The position numbers were made by a program, and so were the translations under genes. Positions 55,034-62,013 of a stretch of 64,000 nucleotides of DNA are shown piece by piece. The notes beneath the pieces were generated by a model. It was not told the DNA's origin and made no database searches. It saw nothing but the letters and a program-made list of their open reading frames with translations. Source of the stretch: Microbulbifer sp. VAAF005 (GTDB taxonomy: Bacteria; Pseudomonadota; Gammaproteobacteria; Pseudomonadales; Cellvibrionaceae); NCBI RefSeq assembly GCF_030012985.1, contig NZ_CP120233.1, positions 5,327,001 through 5,391,000 of the forward strand. The letters run 5' to 3'. Position 1 is the stretch's first letter; each line of letters begins with the position of its first letter.

Positions 55034-56386
55034 ATGCCCAGAATAAGACAGCCTCAATCCTTTGAGGAGCTATTCACTAAGTTTTCTGCCACAGATCTAC
55101 TCCCCATGTTTAATAAGTATGGGGCAACTGATGCCGATGGTAATTACCTGCATTGGGACAAATTTAAATGGAGGGTAAATAAAGGTGATTCTGAGGAGCT
55201 GGCTTGGTTAACGACGAAGCTCGCAAGAAAGGGAATTTCTAAGGTGTTGCCAAACCTCGAAGCAGTTAATGGCAAAAATTTTAGTTATTGTATTCCAGAT
55301 TCTCTCTTTGCCAAGTTGCATCATATAGACATGGAGACAGGAGCGGGTCGGTCTCTAGAAGATGATGTTTTTTTCAAGGGTCTTGAAAGAGATAAGTATT
55401 TAGTTAAAAGCTTGATGATGGAGGAGGCAATTACTTCTTCTCAGTTAGAGGGAGCCTCAACGACCCGTAAAGTCGCGAAAGAAATGCTTAAAAGCAATAG
55501 AAAGCCGGCGGACAAATCTGAACAGATGATTTTCAACAATTATTTGCTTATGAAAAGAGCCGTTGAAAAAAAGGATGAAGAGTTAAGTGTTGACTTAATT
55601 TTAGAGCTGCATGAAATTGCAACTTTTAATGCGATAGAGAATCAGGCTGTTCCTGGGGAAATAAGAAAGGATAACGATATAGAAATTAAGAATCTCTATG
55701 GTGAGGTGGCATTTAGACCGCCTTGCTATAAAACTATTAGGGATAGAATGGATGCCTTATGTGCTTTTGCAAATTTGGATACTGAATCTGGCAATAGTGA
55801 TAAATTTATTCACCCTGTAGTAAAGGCAGCAATTTTGCATTTTATGATTGGGTTTATTCACCCATTTGGCGATGGAAATGGAAGAACTGCTCGCGCATTA
55901 TTTTATTGGTATATGTTGAGGGCTGGTTATTGGCTTTTTGAGTACGTATCTATAAGTAAGCTTATTCAAGAGAAGAGGAGTCAGTATGATACCGCTTTTA
56001 TATATACTGAAACTGATGATTTTGATCTCACATATTTTATTTATAATCAAGTCGACGTAATTGATAATGCTGTGATTGCTTTGCGAAACCATATAGAGAG
56101 CAAAAAGCAAGATTTTTATCATTTTATGGAATGGATAGATAGAAGCGAGTTGGCAAAAGGGTTGAAGCGTGGTGAACTAGAAATAGTTAAGGATGCCTTA
56201 CAGAATCCAGGTAAGAGATTTACCGCTCAGAAAGTCGCAATAGATATTGGTGTTAATGAAAATACAGCGAGATCATATTTGAATACGCTAGTTGAAAAGA
56301 ATCTTTTGGAGTCTACAAAAAAGAAAAATATAAAAACAATATTTTATATTGCCCCAGATGACGTAAGGGAAGTTTTGCATTTGTAG
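55034..56386 (+). CDS. Fic family protein with C-terminal winged helix-turn-helix
   Basis: A 450-residue Fic-domain protein. Fic enzymes transfer AMP (or another nucleotide part) from a nucleotide to a target hydroxyl. The catalytic motif is HPFGDGNGRTAR, with His276 as the base and GNGR at 281-284. An inhibitory helix motif ITSSQLEGAS at 133-142 (Glu139) marks a self-inhibited class II Fic. The C-terminal region (about 375-440, with RFTAQKVAIDIGVNENTARSY) is a winged helix-turn-helix, so it may bind DNA. Two palindromes overlap its promoter. Base composition is AT-richer than neighbouring core genes, consistent with transfer. Confidence 0.88.
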   Translation: MPRIRQPQSFEELFTKFSATDLLPMFNKYGATDADGNYLHWDKFKWRVNKGDSEELAWLTTKLARKGISKVLPNLEAVNGKNFSYCIPDSLFAKLHHIDMETGAGRSLEDDVFFKGLERDKYLVKSLMMEEAITSSQLEGASTTRKVAKEMLKSNRKPADKSEQMIFNNYLLMKRAVEKKDEELSVDLILELHEIATFNAIENQAVPGEIRKDNDIEIKNLYGEVAFRPPCYKTIRDRMDALCAFANLDTESGNSDKFIHPVVKAAILHFMIGFIHPFGDGNGRTARALFYWYMLRAGYWLFEYVSISKLIQEKRSQYDTAFIYTETDDFDLTYFIYNQVDVIDNAVIALRNHIESKKQDFYHFMEWIDRSELAKGLKRGELEIVKDALQNPGKRFTAQKVAIDIGVNENTARSYLNTLVEKNLLESTKKKNIKTIFYIAPDDVREVLHL

Positions 56387-56451
56387 ATGTTCTGGTTGGC
56401 GAATCAATAACTCATAGATTGAGGTAGATTACTTTATTGTTTAAGATTTAT

Positions 56452-56967
56452 ATGCGCTTATTTTCTTTACTTGCCCTCGCTGCGATACTAGGTGGCTGCT
56501 ACGAACCCGAGCCCAGGGTCTATGATCGTCAACATTGGCTTTCCCGCTGGTCCGATGCCGATGATGATTGCCAGAATGTTCGCCATGAGCTACTTATCTG
56601 GCTCCGGTGACCTTTACCAGCGACAAGAGGTGCACGGTAGATACTGACCTCTGGTTGGACCCATACACCGGCCAATTTTTGAACCTGGCCTCTGACCTGG
56701 ATGTTGAACACATCGTGCCGCTTTCATGGGCACGGTGGTGCCAACTGGACTGTAGAGCTAAAGCGTCAGTTTGCGGAAGACCCTGAAAATCTGTGGCTGG
56801 TCGATGATGGCCGCAACCAAAGTAAGGGCGACAAGGGCCCTGATGAATGGATGCCACCCTATGAGCCCGTCCAGGCAATCTATGTGCAGCGCTTTATGGC
56901 GATAGTGGAGAAGTACGGGCTGATTCTATCCGAAGATGAACTTCGACAAATAACTGTGTTGTTTTAG
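56452..56967 (+). pseudogene. HNH endonuclease-type lipoprotein, frame broken as read
   Basis: The frame starts MRLFSLLALAAILGGC, a lipoprotein signal with Cys 16, and continues to DCQNVRHELLI. A second frame supplies PVTFTSDKRCTVDTDLWLDP, then DLDVEHIVPL. A third supplies HGGANW, LKRQFAEDPENLWLVDD, NQSKGDKGPDEWMPP. Together they match secreted HNH nucleases (DUF1524/GmrSD C-terminal-like), where the His of VEHIVPL and the Asn of PENLWLVDDGRNQSK are catalytic-region residues. Two shifts are needed (near 56603 and 56729), both at short G or C runs. The gene overlaps the convergent deaminase-like gene by four bases. Confidence 0.65.
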
Positions 56968-57737
56968 GGGGGCTGGGTAGAAGAGCTGGGTGTATGAGAA
57001 GTGCTATTGCTTGAGCGTCTCTGTTCCCATTTAGCTTCTAGTTTTCTTTTCTTGGCCATTCGTTGTTCACGAGCTATTCGTTGTTCAAGCTCTATTAGCT
57101 CCTTGTTTTCAGGAGTTAATAGCCGCCTCTCTTGTTCAGGAGTGGTAATCTCGATGAACTCGCCTTTACCGGCCAAGGTATATAGTTTTAATTTCCCGAT
57201 GAGTTCATTTCTTAATCTCATCCTTGATTCAATCCGGTCAAGAAACGCCCTTCCTATAGAAACTTGGCTCCCCTTAGTGTCTCGTTCGATATGAGTGTAG
57301 CCACGGTCAGCCACAACAAACTCAGAGCTTTGGTCAATAATCATGCCATTATCTTTTAGGGCGTTTTGAAGCTGGATCAAAGCTGCTGTGCAGTTATTGC
57401 ATGGGTTGCGGAGTGATATCAGGAAAAATTCTTTCAGCGTCATATTAATTTCTGCATTGCCCCTTTTGGTCAACTTAGGCTGAATTTTTTTATCGAAAAA
57501 TTTTCAAAAATTCTTTATTAGATCAATCTCTGAGTGAGGACCACGGGTTATGAAAGGGGTCTTTGTTGTGCCCTCTTGAAAAATATAATTTTCATGTGCT
57601 TCCCAGAATCCTCTACAGTTAGGGTTGCTGGTATTGGCTTTTTGAGTAACCTCAAAAGATATCTTAAGTTGTGCGGTTTGCTGACAGCCGTCTAGACGAT
57701 CAACACGAGCCCATTTCTTGAATTCTTCAAAAGACAT
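56964..57737 (-). pseudogene. Deaminase-fold protein interrupted by an in-frame TGA
   Basis: One frame spans 257 codons from ATG 57737 to 56964 with a single TGA at codon 78 (57504-57506). Before the stop is RGPHSEIDLIKNF; after it is KFFDKKIQPK, then SLRNPCNNCTAALIQ. HxE followed about 46 residues later by PCxxC is the zinc and catalytic signature of the cytidine-deaminase superfamily, including nucleic-acid deaminase toxins. The C-terminus (about residues 195-257) is charged, helical and Ser-rich. The stop separates the two halves of the active site. It lies within A and T runs, so a base-call error is possible. An alternative start (TTG 57473) gives only the C-terminal part. Confidence 0.5.
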
Positions 57738-58066
57738 TTCCTTGCTCCCTGCCGAAAATTTTATTCAAAATTGAGGCTATGTTTAGATTTTTAATTCGTC
57801 AATTGGCATTTAGGCTATTTAATATTCTGCAGAGCTAATTTTTTAAAAAAATATTTTAACAGTGAATCCTGAAGGTGAGATCCGGGTATTAAATAGGCAA
57901 CCTTTATTATGTCTGATGTAAAGTAAGTGTTGGTGAGCCCTAAGGAGTGCTTCTTTAGTGCTAAGCTCGGCCAGTCAACCCGGTTGTCACCCTAGTATCT
58001 ACCACTTCTGTATATCCTGACTTCCTTCACGCGCCAATGTGGGCGCCGTCTTCTTTTTGATATCGA
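57738..58066. other. Intergenic region upstream of the SOS-type gene
   Basis: About 330 AT-rich bases. A GGCGCC-centred short palindrome lies near 58032. No gene seen. Confidence 0.4.
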
Positions 58067-58086
58067 TACTGTATATGCATGCAGTA
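58067..58086 (+). promoter_or_regulatory. LexA (SOS) box
   Basis: TACTGTATATGCATGCAGTA matches the gammaproteobacterial LexA box (TACTG, ten bases, CAGTA) with perfect arms. It lies 46 bases upstream of a small ORF and overlaps the expected promoter (a TTGATA at 58058-58063 is a possible -35). Confidence 0.88.
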
Positions 58087-58131
58087 TTTTGATAGATTGC
58101 CTCTGTGTCGATGGAAAGAAGGAGTTAAACC

Positions 58132-58329
58132 ATGACATTCATAGAGGTTGAAGCCGAGATCCGTGCTTGCTTGAACACTATTGAGGTGACCGCAGACACT
58201 GCCGACCCAAAGCTTAGGGATATGTTAGAGCTCCAGGTGAACAATCTGGATGCGGCAACCAATGCCCTTGTAGATGAACTGAACACCCTCAATGAGAAAC
58301 AGGCCCGACTGAAAGAGCTGCTGAAGTAA
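58132..58329 (+). CDS. Small SOS-controlled coiled-coil protein
   Basis: A 65-residue acidic protein, almost wholly helical, with heptad-like Leu spacing from residue 26 to the end (LRDMLELQVNNLDAATNALV, then LNTLNEKQARLKELL). AAGGAG precedes the ATG by seven bases. A near-perfect LexA box lies 46 bases upstream, so it should be induced by DNA damage. No family recognised. It lies directly outside the tRNA-Ser attachment site and may belong to the chromosome or to an older insertion. Confidence 0.75.
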   Translation: MTFIEVEAEIRACLNTIEVTADTADPKLRDMLELQVNNLDAATNALVDELNTLNEKQARLKELLK

Positions 58330-58421
58330 CACTGCTGCGAGTCCCCCGTGACACAGTAAGGGCGTAACCGTTACGGACAAGCAAAAAATAAGTGGGGGAC
58401 CAAGTGGAGCAGAAACAAAAA

Positions 58422-58444
58422 AGCCCTGAAAAATCAGGGCTTTC
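58422..58444 (-). terminator. Terminator of tRNA-Ser
   Basis: Stem AGCCCTGA (58422-58429) and TCAGGGCT (58434-58441) with a four-A loop. On the minus strand it is followed by six T, directly after the tRNA-Ser 3' end. It can also act on the plus strand. Confidence 0.85.
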
Positions 58445-58455
58445 TGTATGAATAA

Positions 58456-58512
58456 TGGCGGTGGGGCAGGGATTCGAACCCTGGGACCTGTTACAGTCAA
58501 CGGTTTTCAAGA
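58456..58512 (-). tRNA. 3' half of tRNA-Ser(UGA); attachment site of the integrative element
   Basis: On the minus strand, from 58512 down to 58456, the sequence gives the anticodon loop TCTTGAAAACCG (anticodon TGA at 58507-58509), the variable arm, the T-arm GGGTTCGAATCCC and the acceptor end with encoded CCA. The 5' half is absent: past 58512 the anticodon stem no longer pairs. This is the hallmark of integration at a tRNA anticodon loop. The intact tRNA should lie beyond the right edge of the window. Confidence 0.85.
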
Positions 58513-58627
58513 CACCTGTTTAACTCTCCATTAGTTCTCAACATGCAGCTAAATGGTGTTATCTTACGTGAGGTTGCTCTTTATTGCCCTATATCCTTCA
58601 GCTGCGTTGAGACTTTGTTGAGACATT

Positions 58628-58903
58628 TCAGGTGTCGATTTTCAGTATTTTGGAGCACAGGCCGCATAGGCCATACTCATTCAAATCTAGAGGCTCATAT
58701 AACTTCTCAAGCTCCTCCTTGATAATGCTTCTCTCAGTATCTTCAGAAAACCCTTGGGCAAGAATACTGGGCTTAAGGCCAGTGACTTGACACTGTTTGC
58801 ATGAAACAATGAACCGCTTCCCACGTCCAAGCCATGTTTCAAGGGAGTATGATTTTCCACGTTTTAAATGTTTGCTATGAGACATATTGTGAATGGCTCT
58901 CAT
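58628..58903 (-). CDS. Small zinc-binding hypothetical protein
   Basis: A 91-residue protein with two CxxC pairs (SCKQCQVTG near residue 35, YGLCGLCSKIL near residue 79), probably one zinc ribbon, and a basic N-terminus. It is first inside the left attachment site, in the cargo zone of the element, near the TOPRIM gene on the same strand. No family recognised. Confidence 0.6.
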   Translation of the reverse strand: MRAIHNMSHSKHLKRGKSYSLETWLGRGKRFIVSCKQCQVTGLKPSILAQGFSEDTERSIIKEELEKLYEPLDLNEYGLCGLCSKILKIDT

Positions 58904-59051
58904 GCTTGTAGGGTTCAGTGGAAAACCAATGTAGTAGCAACATTATGTCACCTTTAGATAAATATTCTGAGTGTGAAGCAGTTTCGACAACCAAAGTCAA
59001 CTAGCTGGGAGGGGGCGGGAAAATACTGTAAATTGATTGGAATAGTCATCA

Positions 59052-60084
59052 TTAGCTTGCTATGCAGTAAGTCGAGTTTCTGATGAATTTAATGAATTCA
59101 CCTAGTTCACTATCTCTAACGACAGGATCATATTCTAGCGAGGAGGTGCGAATTATAGAGGCTATTTTACGTGCTAGTTTCACTTTTGAAGGGGGAGCTT
59201 TTTCTACAAAATCTTCGAGCTTTTGATAACGGTCGGTCTCATTTTGTAGGCAATCATAGAATTGTTCAAGTGTGATAGTTGGGTCCTTGAATGATTGTAG
59301 TTCTAACAGGGCTTCGTAAATTAACTCAATCGGATATGCTTGTTCTAGATTGTAATTAAATGCAAACGTATGACTTTCAGGAAATTCAATATCACTATTA
59401 TTAATATAGTCCTTGAAGCCATTTTGATTGCCTAGCTTTCCGTCCAGATCAGACTGGGCAAATACTTTATAACCTAGTTTTTGATAATGCTTAATTAAAG
59501 GTAGTAGCTTTTTCTTTTTTTGTTACCTTCTCCATCATAGTCCACTACATCAAAATTTCTATCTGGGTACAGTTCAGTGAGGAAGTTAAGCTCTGAAGCC
59601 CCTTCAGTCAGTATTACGATGCCGCGAGATTCTAGTTCATTAATATTTTTAGAATGTTCTAAGAATTGATCAGCGAAGCGTTTAATGTTGGCGACGCTGC
59701 CTATCACCCCTTTTGTAATATGTGCCCCATATATAGATTCAATAAAGCGAGGAATCTGGAAGTAACCAATATACAATTCAGCTTCAAAGGCGAATTGTGT
59801 TAAAGCAAAAAGAGAGTTAAGAATCTCAGTTTTTTTCGCTGGGTCTTTGTTTGAGTAAGTTTCATTTAGTTCTAAAAAATATTCTGGATAAAATTTTGTA
59901 CCACCATGCATTTTTCATCTTTATCTTGATTTGCATAGGCACATATTTTATTTCGCCCGCATTTATCGCAGCTAATACATGCTATCCATTCATAAATAGC
60001 TACGTCTTTCAGTTGAATTAAATCTTTGTATGCAGGTACACGCTTATCTGTGTTAGGGTCTATTGAAGGGAAGTCAATAAACAT
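59052..60084 (-). pseudogene. Zinc-finger and TOPRIM domain protein, frame broken as read
   Basis: Three overlapping frames combine into a 344-residue protein. Residues 1-58 hold four Cys (36, 39, 42, 48: CISCDKCGRNKIC). The middle is helical. A TOPRIM domain follows: VILTEGASELNFL with Glu161, VVDYDGEGN near 181-188 and VFAQSDLDGK near 207-216, the acidic residues that bind metal in OLD-type nucleases and primases. Frames are lost at five A (59911-59915 as T) and seven A (59515-59521 as T) on the coding strand; one more A at each restores it. Its place between the attachment site and integrase is where satellites carry anti-phage cargo, so a defence role is inferred. Confidence 0.65.
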
Positions 60085-60189
60085 ATGGCCTTTCTCTTGT
60101 TTCTATATATTGTTGGTAGTATGAAATTTTTTCGCGGACTTAGTTAGAAAGATATTTCTTTATCTCTAATTGTCTTTTTTATTCATATA

Positions 60190-61227
60190 CTAGGCCCGTT
60201 CATCACACTGTGCTCTTTCAAGAGTATTGAGTGCACTCTTCTCTACCGCATCCTCTAAATGCTCCGGCGACAAATGCGCATAGCGCATAGTCATCTCGAT
60301 AGTGGAGTGGTCCAGAATCTTGTTTAGCTTGAGTAGATCGCCGCCATTGATCATGTAATGGCTTGCGAAGGTGTGGCGGAGGATGTGGGTTAGCTGGCCT
60401 TTGGGGAGTTTTAGCTTTGCTCTGGCCAGGGCTTCCTGGAAGGCGCGAAAGTTGGTGCCTACAAAGAGCCGGCCAGAAATGGGGCGCCCGCTCAGTATTT
60501 CTGATTCCAAATCGCGGCTGATAGGGATGCTGCGGTTCTTGCCGTTCTTGGTATCCACAAACTCAATCTTGCCATGGTGTACCCTTTCGGCTTCTAGGGT
60601 TTCAGCTTCAGACCAGCGGGCACCAGTAGCCAAACAGATACGGGTGATAGTTCTGACATTTGGGTTGCGGGCCTGGAGCAAGGCAGTATCCAGGGCCTTG
60701 AGCTGTTCGACGCTTAAAAAAGTGAGTGGTGGTTCGGCCACCCGAAGTTTGGGAACCCCTTTTAGTGGGTTGGGGTGTGTCCACTTTTTAATCGATATCA
60801 GGCGGTTGAACACCGCATTCAGATAGGTGTGCTCATGGTTAATGGTTCTGGAGCATGGCTGTCTCCCTTGCTCGTTGGGAGATTCCAGTCGCCGCTTGCG
60901 GTACAAAATCCAGTCTTCAGCGGTGAAATTGATAGCTTTTGGATCACCCAGCCACCTTGCTGTATTTTCCAGGTAATTTAGGCGCCCGGTGTGGTCCTTA
61001 AGTGTGTGGCCATGCAGTTCATACCATTCGTGAACCAACTGTGAAATGGTACGATTGTCTTTTTTTGGCGGAGACCACTCACCGCGATCTGCTGCGGCTT
61101 TTTGAGCGGTAAGCCACCTTTGGGCTTCACCTTTGGTATTGAAGGTTCGCTGTACCCTCTTACCACCGCGTCCTTCAGGTTGGCAATCCGCTTGCCATCG
61201 GCCATTAGCCTTCTTTTGTATCGCCAT
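60190..61227 (-). CDS. int: Tyrosine recombinase (phage-type integrase)
   Basis: A 345-residue integrase that inserts the element at tRNA-Ser. An N-terminal arm-binding part (KANGRWQADCQPEGRGGKRV) is followed by a SAM-like core-binding domain (about 60-160) and the catalytic domain, with Arg204 (ATGARWSEAE), Lys227, His281 and Arg284 (THILRHTFASH), His307 (LDHSTI) and Tyr316 (MRYAHLS). The frame is open to 61329, but ATG 61227 follows GAGGA and gives the usual start. It overlaps the XRE repressor gene by 23 bases and would be co-transcribed with it. Confidence 0.93.
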   Translation of the reverse strand: MAIQKKANGRWQADCQPEGRGGKRVQRTFNTKGEAQRWLTAQKAAADRGEWSPPKKDNRTISQLVHEWYELHGHTLKDHTGRLNYLENTARWLGDPKAINFTAEDWILYRKRRLESPNEQGRQPCSRTINHEHTYLNAVFNRLISIKKWTHPNPLKGVPKLRVAEPPLTFLSVEQLKALDTALLQARNPNVRTITRICLATGARWSEAETLEAERVHHGKIEFVDTKNGKNRSIPISRDLESEILSGRPISGRLFVGTNFRAFQEALARAKLKLPKGQLTHILRHTFASHYMINGGDLLKLNKILDHSTIEMTMRYAHLSPEHLEDAVEKSALNTLERAQCDERA

Positions 61228-61567
61228 CCCTGAACGAATCCTCAGAAAAATATCCTTCTGGAACCAATCCCGCATCAATGCGGGCTGCGATAAATTTACA
61301 CAATTTATTTTCGCTATTGCGTAGCCCATTCAGGTTCACAGGGCCTTCGTAGACAAACCATGGCAATAATTCTGGAAAGGCTAGGCCCATTGCCTCATAG
61401 CACTCTTCCGTGACTCGGTTTTTCTTGTATTCCATATTTTTTAAGTGAATCAGGTCGACCTTTAATAGTTCTGCAAACTCTTTCTGGGTTAACCCGGTCA
61501 ATTCCCTGATCGCTCGTAATCGATCACCGGTCCTAAGTTTTGAAATCTTTTTCACTTGCTGACGCAT
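61205..61567 (-). CDS. XRE family repressor
   Basis: A 120-residue DNA-binding protein. A Cro/CI-type helix-turn-helix lies at about residues 10-60 (LRAIRELTGLTQKEFAELLKVDLIHLKNMEY). A C-terminal extension may sense or dimerise. It is divergent from the excisionase-like gene across a 224-base control region with paired ATATTACC repeats and a strong promoter, and is followed by the overlapping integrase gene. It probably sets the quiescent/excised switch. Confidence 0.85.
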   Translation of the reverse strand: MRQQVKKISKLRTGDRLRAIRELTGLTQKEFAELLKVDLIHLKNMEYKKNRVTEECYEAMGLAFPELLPWFVYEGPVNLNGLRNSENKLCKFIAARIDAGLVPEGYFSEDSFRDGDTKEG

Positions 61568-61716
61568 GCCTCTCTATTCTCCTTTGTTGGACAAATAGTG
61601 CACCAAAAGGAGTTCTATCTACAAGAAAAGGTGTGATACAAGCCCTTTCAACAAAGAAAAACCCGCCAAAAGTGTAATAAAAGAACCTTAATGGGTAACA
61701 AAAGAATAAAAAAGGG

Positions 61717-61772
61717 TTGACATGACACTTCTCTATAGGTGTAAATATTACCTCATTGGTTCTCATATTACC
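61717..61772 (+). promoter_or_regulatory. Promoter and operator repeats of the replication module
   Basis: TTGACA (61717-61722), 17 bases, TGTAAA (61740-61745) form a good sigma-70 promoter facing the excisionase-primase genes. Two direct copies of ATATTACC, at 61745-61752 and 61765-61772, are spaced 20 bases (two helical turns) and overlap the -10 and early transcript. They are the likely XRE operators. Confidence 0.68.
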
Positions 61773-61791
61773 CCAAAGGAGAGTAGAGGGA

Positions 61792-62004
61792 ATGACTGAG
61801 CACGCAGTACCTTCAATCAAAACCCCGGTTTGCACCCAAGAGCAGTATGCAGTTGATGCCGGTCACACACTAAAAACGGTGCGCGCACAAGTAGATAGAG
61901 GCTATTTGCCAACTATCAAAATTGGACGCTATCGAATGATCAATCTGATGCAGCTATCGCGCATGTGCCTTGAAGCTGAACCAGCCCAACCAAAGAAGAA
62001 GTAG
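61792..62004 (+). CDS. Excisionase/AlpA-like small DNA-binding protein
   Basis: A 70-residue protein with a winged-helix-like motif: QEQYAVDAGHTLKTVRAQVDRG, then LPTIKIGRYRMINLMQL, the pattern of Cox/excisionase and MerR-like small proteins. A frame open from 61756 is rejected because ATG 61792 follows AGAGGG. It is ten bases before the primase gene. It probably acts as recombination directionality factor and/or early regulator. Confidence 0.75.
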   Translation: MTEHAVPSIKTPVCTQEQYAVDAGHTLKTVRAQVDRGYLPTIKIGRYRMINLMQLSRMCLEAEPAQPKKK

Positions 62005-62013
62005 GTTTGGCTT

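Noticed and set aside
57504..57506. In-frame TGA read as selenocysteine in the deaminase-like gene
   Set aside because: It is not at a catalytic position and no stem-loop follows it; the next bases are A and T runs.
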